Part shown: positions 1 through 6,073 of the stretch, piece by piece
How positions within the stretch are numbered: position 1 is the first letter of the stretch
Layout of the letters: every line of letters begins with the position of its first letter
Source of the DNA: Bacillota bacterium
Lineage (GTDB): Bacteria > Bacillota > Clostridia > Oscillospirales > Acutalibacteraceae
Reading direction: 5' to 3'
DNA: 7,871 nucleotides
NCBI GenBank assembly: GCA_009786275.1
Contig: WQTL01000424.1
Coordinates: forward strand, 1-7,871
Position numbers and translations under genes: made by a program
Notes under the pieces: model-generated
What the model saw: only the letters and a program-made list of their open reading frames with translations
What the model was told of the DNA's origin: nothing
Database searches by the model: none

Positions 1-1
1 T

Positions 2-67
2 CTTGGCCTGCTCATGTTCGCTTTTGCCATCATCGTCTGGCGCAAAATCATCCGCGTTCATCCGTGA
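2..67 (+). CDS. Possible C-terminal end of a membrane protein (partial)
   Basis: One plus-strand frame reads 21 codons to a TGA stop at 65-67 and gives a hydrophobic stretch followed by a basic tail (begins LGLLMFAF, ends WRKIIRVHP). This resembles a last transmembrane helix with a positive cytoplasmic end. The gene begins outside the window. Other frames are also open over this short span, so the assignment rests only on the hydrophobic-then-basic pattern and on the stop codon 32 bases before the stop of the convergent hydrolase gene. No function can be given. Confidence 0.35.
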   Translation, partial: LGLLMFAFAIIVWRKIIRVHP

Positions 68-99
68 TGCTTATTGTTGGATAGGCTCTTAATTACTGT

Positions 100-915
100 T
101 TAAAATCCCATTTGCTTCAGTTCCGAAACCATATCGATATACACCTGCCGTATGTCGTTCACCCCGTCCCCGCGGGCTTTGCGGGTGAAGTTCATGCGGC
201 GGGCGTCCACCTCGTCCGCGTGGGAGATGCCCCGGCCCGTGGCCCCGCGCAGCACGCCGCGGTAGTTCCCCCAGGCCGCCGATTCGGGCGTGACAAGGCC
301 GTCGCTCTCGCCCTCGATGCGCCCGACGATCAGGCAGGGCAGGAACAAAAAGGCGTCGCTGAAGGGGCCGCGCATGGCGCCGGCGTAGCTCTGGTAGTAC
401 ACGCCGGGGGCGTCGGGGTTCCGCTGGTTGAAGGCCTCCATGCTCTCCGTGGAAAACGCCCGGCCGACGGTATAGAAATCCGGCTCCTCGTCGCCCAGCA
501 GCTGGCAGAAGCGGTCGGCGAAAAACGCGGTGAACTTGAACGCGGACTTCGGCAGGCGGCACAGGAGGTCGACTGTTTTGGAGCCGCGGTGCGGGGTGGC
601 GATCGTCGTCACGCTGGCTACCTTCTCCGCCATGCCCAGCGTGGAGACGATATAGCGCGCCTCCAGCCCCCCCTTGGAGTGCGCGATGACGTTGATTTTT
701 TCGCAGCCGGTCTCGGCGAGGATTTTCTCGATGTTCGCCTTGACGACGGCCGCGTTGCGCTCCACGGTGCCCCTGGCGTCCTGGTGGCCGTAGTAGATGC
801 GCGCGCCGCGGGCCTCCAGGGCCTTGGGGATGCGGCCCCAGTAGCACAGGCGCTCACGGTCGCGGAAACCCGCGCCGTGCAGGAGCAGGATGGGGTATCG
901 GGTGTCGCAGGTCAT
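100..915 (-). CDS. Lipase/esterase-like alpha/beta hydrolase
   Basis: This 271-residue protein is a serine hydrolase of the alpha/beta fold, most like bacterial triacylglycerol lipases or esterases. The N-terminal PILLLHGAGFRDR (about 8-20) is the strand and oxyanion-hole HG segment of lipases. IAHSKGGLEARYI (about 77-89) is the nucleophile elbow, with Ser80 in an A-H-S-K-G-G variant of GxSxG. SDGLVTP (204-210) places the acid at Asp205, and GISHADEVD (229-237) places the histidine at His232, so a full Ser80-Asp205-His232 triad is visible. TIATPHRGS (104-112) after the elbow is also typical of lipases. I see no convincing signal peptide, which suggests a cytoplasmic enzyme or non-classical export. 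The ATG at 913-915 is preceded by GGAGGAGG (923-930) with a 7-base gap, which fixes the start. The gene has its own strong promoter and diverges from the SLATT-like gene. Substrate is unknown; family confidence is high, lipase versus esterase moderate. Confidence 0.88.
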   Translation of the reverse strand: MTCDTRYPILLLHGAGFRDRERLCYWGRIPKALEARGARIYYGHQDARGTVERNAAVVKANIEKILAETGCEKINVIAHSKGGLEARYIVSTLGMAEKVASVTTIATPHRGSKTVDLLCRLPKSAFKFTAFFADRFCQLLGDEEPDFYTVGRAFSTESMEAFNQRNPDAPGVYYQSYAGAMRGPFSDAFLFLPCLIVGRIEGESDGLVTPESAAWGNYRGVLRGATGRGISHADEVDARRMNFTRKARGDGVNDIRQVYIDMVSELKQMGF

Positions 916-946
916 GGGGCGGCCTCCTCCGGTTTTTTACGGCACA

Positions 947-975
947 ATTATAGCACAGCTTGGAAAATAAATCAA
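947..975 (-). promoter_or_regulatory. Sigma-A promoter of the hydrolase gene
   Basis: Read on the minus strand, TTGATT (970-975) is followed after exactly 17 bases by TATAAT (947-952). The preceding bases are TGC, which makes an extended -10 element. The hydrolase ribosome binding site and start codon lie 17-34 bases further on. This is a near-consensus vegetative promoter. Confidence 0.85.
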
Positions 976-1060
976 GGGGATTCTTGCCCCATTACACAAT
1001 CTGTAGTGTATCGCACAAATTCTTCCACAACTCCCCAAAAAATTCCACGAATTTCGGGAA

Positions 1061-1075
1061 AAATTGTCGCAATTT
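1061..1075. repeat. Small inverted repeat upstream of the first SLATT-like gene
   Basis: AAATTG (1061-1066) and CAATTT (1070-1075) are perfect inverted arms separated by TCG. The repeat ends 3 bases before the -35 hexamer of the plus-strand promoter. The position would suit a regulator binding site, but short AT-rich palindromes arise easily by chance, so an operator role is only a suggestion. Confidence 0.3.
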
Positions 1076-1078
1076 AGC

Positions 1079-1107
1079 TTGACAAAATCTCTAATATTTG
1101 GTAAGAT
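1079..1107 (+). promoter_or_regulatory. Sigma-A promoter of the first SLATT-like gene
   Basis: TTGACA (1079-1084, perfect -35 consensus) is followed after 17 bases by TAAGAT (1102-1107). Transcription should begin near 1113-1115, leaving a short leader of about 33 bases before the ATG at 1148. The stretch 916-1147 therefore holds two divergent promoters and nothing else that I can see apart from the small palindrome. Confidence 0.8.
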
Positions 1108-1147
1108 ATCTTTCGCGATGTAAATCATAGACAGGAAGGTGGAAGAT

Positions 1148-1879
1148 ATGGAGATTTTTTCCATACAAAGTATTTTCTTTTGGCTGGCGGCGTTCGCGGT
1201 TGCGCTGCCGCTGCTGATGGCCTTGGTTTCGGCCCTGTATTACCGCGGGAAACAGCGGGGCATCTGCAAAAAGCTGAGGATCAAGAACGACAGGCGCTCC
1301 CGGGAGCTGCAGAAGCTCATCGCGGAGCTGGACGGCCGGGACAAGAAGGAGTTCACCCGGCTGCTGGGTGACGAGACGGGGAGCGTATACGACTACATCC
1401 TCACCCGGGTGGACCCCACCATCGTCAGCTTCAACGGCAAGGCGACCACCTCGGCGGTGTTCAACACCTGCCTGTCCATCCTGCAGATCCTGTATTCCGC
1501 CATGATCCCCCTGGTGCTGCTGATGCCCGAGGTCAGCACGGGCCGCGCGGTCATCACAGGCGCGGTGCTGGGCGCGCTCGTGACCGCCGCCTGCGCGGTC
1601 AACGCGGTGTGCAAGTTCAAGGAGAAGTGGATACAGTACCTGGGGCTGCGCAACAGGCTGTTCGCGGAGCGCAGCCTCTACATGGCCAGCGGGGTCTACC
1701 GGAAGGACCTCTGGCGCCGCAAGGACGGCCAGGACTACAACTTCGTGGAGCTGTGCGAGAACATCATCGCGATGGAGTACCGGAACCTCGCGGACAACCT
1801 GGACAACGCGGATATCCTGAACGCCGAGCCGATCGAATCGCGCGGCGATTTGTACGACCCCACGGCGGAAGGGTGCTAA
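1148..1879 (+). CDS. SLATT-like (DUF4231-type) membrane protein, copy 1
   Basis: This 243-residue protein resembles the DUF4231/SLATT group of small membrane proteins. SLATT domains (two transmembrane helices) were proposed from comparative genomics to be membrane-disrupting effectors coupled to SMODS nucleotidyltransferases or SLOG sensors. An N-terminal helix (about 9-31) is followed by a charged cytoplasmic stretch (about 33-85), the conserved RVDPTI segment (87-92), a helical hairpin (about 103-127 and 135-155) and a long polar C-terminal region. The latter carries CKFKEKW, QYLGLRNRLFAERS and NFVELCENIIAMEYRNL, matching the DUF4231 pattern of a W-containing basic helix, an LxxE helix and an acidic E-x-IIA-x-E helix. 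The ATG at 1148 is chosen over the in-frame GTG at 1139 because the AGGAAGG site (1133-1139) overlaps that GTG but is ideally spaced from the ATG. No SMODS or SLOG partner lies in the window. Family assignment is by eye; function is unproven. Confidence 0.72.
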   Translation: MEIFSIQSIFFWLAAFAVALPLLMALVSALYYRGKQRGICKKLRIKNDRRSRELQKLIAELDGRDKKEFTRLLGDETGSVYDYILTRVDPTIVSFNGKATTSAVFNTCLSILQILYSAMIPLVLLMPEVSTGRAVITGAVLGALVTAACAVNAVCKFKEKWIQYLGLRNRLFAERSLYMASGVYRKDLWRRKDGQDYNFVELCENIIAMEYRNLADNLDNADILNAEPIESRGDLYDPTAEGC

Positions 1880-1898
1880 AGCGGCAGAAGCAAAATGG

Positions 1899-1940
1899 GA
1901 AAAAACACGCCCGGCGGGAGGAATTCCGCCGGGCGGTTGT
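1899..1940. terminator. Bidirectional intrinsic terminator between convergent genes
   Basis: CGCCCGGCGG (1908-1917) and CCGCCGGGCG (1926-1935) form a perfect 10-bp GC-rich stem with an 8-base loop. On the minus strand the stem is followed by a run of six T, ideal for ending the small membrane-protein gene. On the plus strand it is followed by GTTGTTT, weaker but plausible for ending the first SLATT-like gene. It lies between the two convergent stop codons (1879 and 1960). Confidence 0.85.
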
Positions 1941-1959
1941 TTCGCACATCATGGACGCT

Positions 1960-2190
1960 TCATTCTTCGCTGCTGTCGTCATTCTTCCTGTCGTTGACCA
2001 AAATGGCGATCATCGCGGGCAGGCCGCAGAACGGGGCGAAGTTCACCACGCTCAGGGCATCCCACCCGTTGTGAACCACGTCGATGACCGCGCTGACCGC
2101 CATGACCGCCATGGCCGCCGCCGAAATAATGATGCACGCCGTGAACACTCTCCTTTGCCGCGCCGTCATTTTTTTGCGTTTGGGCGCCAT
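1960..2190 (-). CDS. Small two-helix membrane protein of unknown function
   Basis: The predicted protein has 76 residues: a strongly basic N-terminus (MAPKRKKMTARQRR), a first hydrophobic helix (about 15-39, rich in Ala, Val and Ile), a short polar loop (HNGWDALS, 40-47), a second helix (about 48-66) and a very acidic C-terminus (DRKNDDSSEE). By the positive-inside rule the N-terminus should be cytoplasmic. I do not recognise a family. It is supported as a real gene by a strong promoter (2225-2253), a modest AAGGGGG ribosome binding site near 2200-2207 and a good terminator just after the stop. It lies on the opposite strand between two paralogous SLATT-like genes, so it could be a passenger or a functional partner such as a membrane-embedded inhibitor. 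The partner idea is pure inference from position. Confidence 0.72.
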   Translation of the reverse strand: MAPKRKKMTARQRRVFTACIIISAAAMAVMAVSAVIDVVHNGWDALSVVNFAPFCGLPAMIAILVNDRKNDDSSEE

Positions 2191-2224
2191 TGCCGTGTAC
2201 CCCCTTCATCGTTTTGGTATCACG

Positions 2225-2253
2225 ATTATAGCACAAGCCCCCGCCCGGCGCAA
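2225..2253 (-). promoter_or_regulatory. Promoter of the small two-helix membrane protein
   Basis: On the minus strand TTGCGC (2248-2253) is followed after 17 bases by TATAAT (2225-2230), preceded by TGC as an extended -10. Start of transcription would fall near 2218, about 28 bases before the ATG. No comparably good plus-strand promoter is seen in 2191-2319 for the second SLATT-like gene. A TAGAAT at 2294-2299 lacks a -35 and is too close to the ribosome binding site. Confidence 0.78.
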
Positions 2254-2319
2254 GGGCTTTGCCGAAAAAATATCCCTTCCCCCGCCCGCCGCATAGAATG
2301 GGACAAGGAGGGATGTTCC

Positions 2320-2961
2320 ATGAAAATGACCCTATGGCTACTGATGGGCTTCGCGGGGGCGCTGCCGGTGGCGCTCACCGTCGTTTCGTTCCTGTTTTAC
2401 GGGCGCAAATCCAAGGAGATGCACACGAAGCTGGGCCTCGCGCCCGGGGATACCCCGCCCTATGAGGCCTGCCCCGCCAGCAGCTATGTCAGAGGGCGCG
2501 TCGACCCGACCATCCAGAGCTACAGCAGCAGGGCCACCGCGTTCTCCATCTATCACATTTGCTTCACCATCATGCAGCTCACCTATTCGGCCATGATCGC
2601 GGTGGTTTTGGCCATCACGGACAGCCCGGGCATCCCGGGCACCACGAAAATCTTCAGCGCGGTCCTCGGCGCCGCCGTGTCCATCCTCAGCGGCATCAAG
2701 GAGGCCTGCAAATTCAAGGAGCGGTGGCTGCAATACCTCGACCTGCGGGATAAGCTCTTCGCGGAAAGGAGCATCTTCCTGTGCGCCCAGATATACCAAG
2801 GCGTCTGGCGCAGCGGCGAGGACGGGGCGCGGCACAACTTCGTGGAAAAATGCGAGGGCATCATCGCCCTGGAATGCCGCAACCTTTCGGACAACCTGAA
2901 CAAGCCGGAGGAATCCAGCCACGGCGGCAGGGCGCAGGGGGAGGGCAAGGCGCAGGGGTGA
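2320..2961 (+). CDS. SLATT-like (DUF4231-type) membrane protein, copy 2
   Basis: This 213-residue protein is a clear paralogue of the gene at 1148-1879. Shared blocks are RVDPTI (60-65), YSAMI near the end of the first hairpin helix (89-93), AVLGA in the second, CKFKERW (130-136), QYLDLRDKLFAERS (138-151), NFVEKCEGIIALECRNL (173-189) and DNLN. By eye the common region is roughly half identical. An N-terminal helix (about 4-27) is followed by a shorter cytoplasmic segment than in copy 1 (about 28-59, losing some 30 residues), then the two-helix hairpin (about 75-99 and 110-128). The C-terminal tail is a low-complexity Gly/Gln/Lys stretch absent from copy 1. The frame stays open far upstream (to 1609), but the start is the ATG at 2320, behind AAGGAGGG (2305-2312), since the upstream reading overlaps copy 1 in another frame. 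No clear promoter of its own is visible. Function as a SLATT-type effector is inferred, not shown. Confidence 0.72.
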   Translation: MKMTLWLLMGFAGALPVALTVVSFLFYGRKSKEMHTKLGLAPGDTPPYEACPASSYVRGRVDPTIQSYSSRATAFSIYHICFTIMQLTYSAMIAVVLAITDSPGIPGTTKIFSAVLGAAVSILSGIKEACKFKERWLQYLDLRDKLFAERSIFLCAQIYQGVWRSGEDGARHNFVEKCEGIIALECRNLSDNLNKPEESSHGGRAQGEGKAQG

Positions 2962-2962
2962 A

Positions 2963-2983
2963 GGCGGGGACGGCCCCTACGCC
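2963..2983. other. GC-rich hairpin between convergent stop codons
   Basis: Only 15 bases separate the stop of the second SLATT-like gene (2961) from the stop of the ligase fusion (2977-2979). GGC and GGGG (2963-2969) can pair with CCCC (2974-2977) and GCC (2981-2983) around a 4-base loop with a small bulge. There is no T-run on either strand, so it is at best a weak terminator, and it overlaps the end of the fusion gene. Confidence 0.3.
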
Positions 2984-5661
2984 GTCACGATCTTGCTCTC
3001 GCTTTGCAGGCCCAGCAGCTCCACCGCCGCCTCGCGCATCTTGTATTTCATGATCTTCCCCGCGGCGTTCATGGGGAAGCTGTCCGTGAAGTGCACGTAG
3101 CTTGGCACCTTGTGTTTCGCCATGTGGTCGAACACGTACCGCTTCATCTCGTCCTCAGATGAGCTCTCGCCGGGCTTGAGGATCACCCAGGCCATGATCT
3201 CCTCGCCGTAGGCACGGCTGGGCACGCCCACCACCTGCACGTCGGAGACCTTCGGGTGGGTGTAGAGGAAGTCCTCGATCTCCTTCGGGTAGATGTTCTC
3301 CCCGCCGCGGATGATCATGTCCTTGATGCGCCCGGTGATCTTGTAGTTGCCGTCGCTGTCCCGGCGGGCCAGGTCGCCGGTGTGCAGCCAGCCCTCGGCG
3401 TCGATAGCGGCGGCGGTCGCCTCCGGCATCTTGTAGTAGCCCTTCATGATGTTGTAGCCCCGGGCCACAAACTCGCCGTCCGTGTCGTCGGGCAGGTCCG
3501 CGCCGGTCTCGGGATCCACGATCTTGCACTCCACACCGAAGAAGGCGCTGCCCACGGTGTTCACCCGCACGTCGATGGAGTCCTCGGTGCTGCTCATGGT
3601 GCAGCCGGGGGAGCTTTCCGTCTGGCCGAACACGATGGTGATTTCGCGCATGTTCATCCTGTCCAGGACGTCCCGCATGACTTTGATCGGGCAGGGCGAG
3701 CCCGCCATGATGCCCGTGCGCACGTGCGAAAAGTCGGTCTTGGCGAAATCCTCGTGGCCCAGCATGGCGATGAACATCGTGGGCACGCCGTGGAAGGCCG
3801 TGATTTTTTCCTCGCGGACGCATTGGAGCCCCAGGCGCGGCGAGAACACCGGGATGGGGTACATGGCCGTGCCGTGGGTCATGGCGGCGGTCATGGCCAG
3901 CACCATGCCGAAGCAGTGGAACATGGGCACCTGGATCATCAGGCGGTCGGCGGTGGAGAGGTCCATGCCGTCGCCGATGGTCTTGCCGTTGTTGACGATG
4001 TTGTAATGGGTGAGCATCACGCCCTTGGGGAAGCCCGTGGTGCCGGAGGTGTACTGCATGTTGCACACGTCGCGGACGTCGATCTCCGCCGTGCGGGCGG
4101 CGAAGACGGCGTCGTCCACGTCGCTGGCCTTTGCCACGGCCTCCCGCCAGGTGAAGCAGCCGGGCTGCCTGCTCTCGATTGTGACGATGTTGCGCAGCAT
4201 GGGGAATTTCTCGCTGTAGAGGTCCTTGGACTCCCGCATTTCGCGCAGCTCCGGGCAGATCTGGTGGATGATGGCCCGGTAGTCGCTGGCCTTCACGCCG
4301 TCGGACATCACCAGCAGGCGGGTGTCGCTCTGGCGCAGCAGGTATTCCATCTCGCGGTCCTTGTAGGCGGTGTTGACCGTCACCAGCACCGCGCCGATGC
4401 GCACCGCCGCCCAGAAGGTGATGAACCACTCGGGCAGGTTGGGGCACCAGATGGCGACCTTGTCGCCCTTGCACACGCCAAGTGAAATTAAACTGCGCGC
4501 GAAAATGTCCACGTCCTCGCGGAAGGCGCTGTAGGTGGCGTGGTAGCCCTCGGGGCGCACGTTTTCCCGGTAGTACTGGCTGGCCTGCTCCAGGCTGTTG
4601 TAGTGGAACGCCGCCTGGTCCGGGAAGCTTTGACACACGCGGTCGAGCACCTGGGGCAGGGTATCCTCGATGATGGTCCGCTTTGGCCAGAAATACTTCC
4701 CGCCGTCGCGGCGCAGGTTGTCGTAGGTGAGCGCGCCGGCGTCCAGGCAGTCCGCGAAATTCGCCGACATATAGGACGCGAAATCCCGGTAGGGCTCTGC
4801 CGCCTGGCGCAGGAACGCCTCGTCCGTCATGTTCTTCCTGCGGCGGCTGACGCGCCCGCGCCACTCGAAGCTGAGCACGCCGTCGAAATCAATGGAGCGC
4901 AGCGCCAGCATGGCCTCCCGGAGGGGGACGTCGCCGTCACCCATACGCAGTGCCTTTCCCTTATCTTTGCCCTTCGCATAGCAATACGCCGCGCCGCCCT
5001 GGCGGTACTCCATCACGTCGTCCTGCGCCAGGCTGTCCCGCAGGTGGACGTATTTGATGAGACCGCCGAGGTTCTCCACGGTCCGGGCCGGGGTTTCGCC
5101 GCCGCTGTGGGAGGTGTGGTCCACGTCCCACAGCGCGCCCACCGCGTTGCTGCGGAAACGCGCCAGCAGGGTGCGCAGGCGTTTGGTGTCGCTGTAGACG
5201 CCCTTGGTCTCCACCAGCAGCGTGACGCCCAGCACGTCGGCGAAGGGCACGAGCTCCTCGAGGGCGCCCAGCACCGTGGCGTCGTCCCCGGCGGCGTCCT
5301 TGAAGAAATCGTCGATTTGCAGCCGCACGCAGGGGCAGCCCAGGCCGGCGGCCATGCGGATATAGTGCCGCGCCGTTTCGCGCGCGCTTTTCGCCGTATC
5401 CGGATCCAGGAGATCGCCGCGCTTGTCGGGGGCCCGGCCGCGCACGTCCTTGCCGATGGAGAAGCAGGTCAGGCGCAGCCCCTGGGCCTCGAGCTCGGCG
5501 CGGGTGGCCGCCTTGTTGGAGCTGGCGAACTTGTCGTAGGTCAGCGTGCGGGGCCCGAGGTCGCGCACCTCGAAGCCGGCGTAGCCCTGCTCCCGGGCCA
5601 GCTTGCAGGTTTCGGCCCAGTCCAGCCCCGGGCAGCCGATGGTGGAGAATGCGAGTTTCAT
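2977..5661 (-). CDS. TIM-barrel (xylose-isomerase-like) / AMP-forming acyl-CoA synthetase fusion
   Basis: One uninterrupted 894-residue frame carries two enzymes. Residues 1 to about 290 form a sugar-phosphate isomerase/epimerase-like (AP_endonuc_2 family) barrel with a full metal site visible: Glu151 (VETKG), Asp179/His182 (WDVDHTSH), His206 (KYVHLRD) and Glu266 (LSFEWRG). Residues from about 325 are a complete ANL-family ligase: YTSGTTGFPKG (537-547, nucleotide loop), VFGQTE (677-682), GWLHTGDLA (757-765), GRIKDMIIRGGENIYPKEIE (777-796) and the catalytic Lys869 in PMNAAGK. It resembles FadD/ACSF2-type ligases, which join a carboxylic acid to CoA through an acyl-AMP. The substrate cannot be read from sequence. 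The ATG at 5659-5661 follows AGGAGG (5671-5676) by 9 bases. A leucine-type T-box leader precedes it, implying expression during tRNA-Leu starvation and thus a link to leucine or branched-chain acids. The barrel's reaction is unknown. No frameshift marks the domain junction. Confidence 0.93.
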   Translation of the reverse strand: MKLAFSTIGCPGLDWAETCKLAREQGYAGFEVRDLGPRTLTYDKFASSNKAATRAELEAQGLRLTCFSIGKDVRGRAPDKRGDLLDPDTAKSARETARHYIRMAAGLGCPCVRLQIDDFFKDAAGDDATVLGALEELVPFADVLGVTLLVETKGVYSDTKRLRTLLARFRSNAVGALWDVDHTSHSGGETPARTVENLGGLIKYVHLRDSLAQDDVMEYRQGGAAYCYAKGKDKGKALRMGDGDVPLREAMLALRSIDFDGVLSFEWRGRVSRRRKNMTDEAFLRQAAEPYRDFASYMSANFADCLDAGALTYDNLRRDGGKYFWPKRTIIEDTLPQVLDRVCQSFPDQAAFHYNSLEQASQYYRENVRPEGYHATYSAFREDVDIFARSLISLGVCKGDKVAIWCPNLPEWFITFWAAVRIGAVLVTVNTAYKDREMEYLLRQSDTRLLVMSDGVKASDYRAIIHQICPELREMRESKDLYSEKFPMLRNIVTIESRQPGCFTWREAVAKASDVDDAVFAARTAEIDVRDVCNMQYTSGTTGFPKGVMLTHYNIVNNGKTIGDGMDLSTADRLMIQVPMFHCFGMVLAMTAAMTHGTAMYPIPVFSPRLGLQCVREEKITAFHGVPTMFIAMLGHEDFAKTDFSHVRTGIMAGSPCPIKVMRDVLDRMNMREITIVFGQTESSPGCTMSSTEDSIDVRVNTVGSAFFGVECKIVDPETGADLPDDTDGEFVARGYNIMKGYYKMPEATAAAIDAEGWLHTGDLARRDSDGNYKITGRIKDMIIRGGENIYPKEIEDFLYTHPKVSDVQVVGVPSRAYGEEIMAWVILKPGESSSEDEMKRYVFDHMAKHKVPSYVHFTDSFPMNAAGKIMKYKMREAAVELLGLQSESKIVTA

Positions 5662-6019
5662 GATGTTTTTCCTCCTGTTGTATTAAACAAAACGCCCCCA
5701 AAATCACGTAAAACGCAATTCAGGGGCGAGGAAGTTTTCAATAATCCACGCGGTACCACCCTGGTTCAACAGAAATAATTCTGTCCTCAGAAGGCCTCGT
5801 CCGGGGTCCCCGCAAAATCCGCAGATTTTGTGGGGTGGGAGTAAGGCCCTGACTTTTTACGCAGCCAACGCGGCCTGCCTTACTGCTATTTCGGGCAGGC
5901 GACTCCGGAACGAGTTATACACGCAAGGCCCGGCATCGGCTCGCAGCGACCGCCGACTCTCTGTAACCGTAACACAGGCGTCTTTTTTTCCTTCATCGTC
6001 TTTGGGGGTATTCAGTTTA
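5662..6019 (-). promoter_or_regulatory. T-box riboswitch leader, probable leucine specifier (CUC)
   Basis: On the minus strand the leader has every main T-box part. Stem I spans about 6000 to 5898: its base pairs GACGAU with GUCGCC, followed by a GAA/GGA kink-turn-like loop and GGAA/UUCC. The distal part carries the conserved AGAGAGUCGGCGGUCGCUG-type loop region (near 5941-5962). The specifier loop reads AACUCG before UUCC, so the best codon is CUC at 5912-5914 (Leu). Hairpins follow at 5840-5884 (8 perfect bp, AGUAAGGC/GCCUUACU) and 5769-5784. The T-box AGGGUGGUACCGCG lies at 5749-5762. Its bulge UGGU pairs with ACCA, so the tRNA has A73, as tRNA-Leu does; this argues against the AAC (Asn, G73) register. 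CAGGG (5759-5763) can pair with CCCUG (5721-5725) as antiterminator, excluding the terminator. The AGUA half of the usual specifier-loop motif is not evident, so amino-acid identity is less sure than T-box identity. Confidence 0.95.
5683..5728 (-). terminator. T-box regulated intrinsic terminator
   Basis: On the minus strand CGCCCC (5723-5728) pairs with GGGGCG (5693-5698). The interior AAUUGCG/CGUGAUU extends the stem through two G-U pairs to a short U-rich loop. TTTTGTTT follows directly (5685-5692). The 5' arm overlaps the CCCUG needed for the antiterminator, giving the classical either/or switch. It ends just before the ribosome binding site of the fusion gene. Confidence 0.88.
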
Positions 6020-6025
6020 AATGGG

Positions 6026-6054
6026 ATTATAGCAGATTGGGGGAGGTTTGTCAA
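6026..6054 (-). promoter_or_regulatory. Consensus promoter of the T-box leader
   Basis: On the minus strand TTGACA (6049-6054) and TATAAT (6026-6031) are separated by exactly 17 bases, with TGC before the -10. Both hexamers are perfect consensus. Such a promoter is expected when control is exerted by transcription attenuation rather than initiation. Its -35 lies only about 20 bases past the stop of the YhhN-family gene. No good terminator for that gene is visible in the gap, so some read-through into the leader is possible. Confidence 0.92.
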
Positions 6055-6073
6055 GAAAAAGTTTTTTTGTTTT

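Noticed and set aside
1139..1147. GTG start for the first SLATT-like gene
   Set aside because: It overlaps the probable ribosome binding site; the ATG at 1148 has proper spacing.
2294..2299. TAGAAT as a -10 for the second SLATT-like gene
   Set aside because: No -35 lies at the right distance, and transcription would begin within the ribosome binding site.
1609..2961. A single 450-residue plus-strand protein ending in the second SLATT-like sequence
   Set aside because: The upstream half overlaps copy 1 in another frame, has shadow-type Arg/Gly/Pro-rich composition and crosses a terminator. A strong ribosome binding site and ATG at 2320 begin the real protein.
3256..5778. Long plus-strand open frames (3256-4485 and 4540-5778) antisense to the ligase fusion
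   Set aside because: They are rich in His, Val, Ala and Gly in the way expected from reading GC-rich codons in reverse, have no recognisable domain, and lie opposite a gene with complete catalytic motifs.
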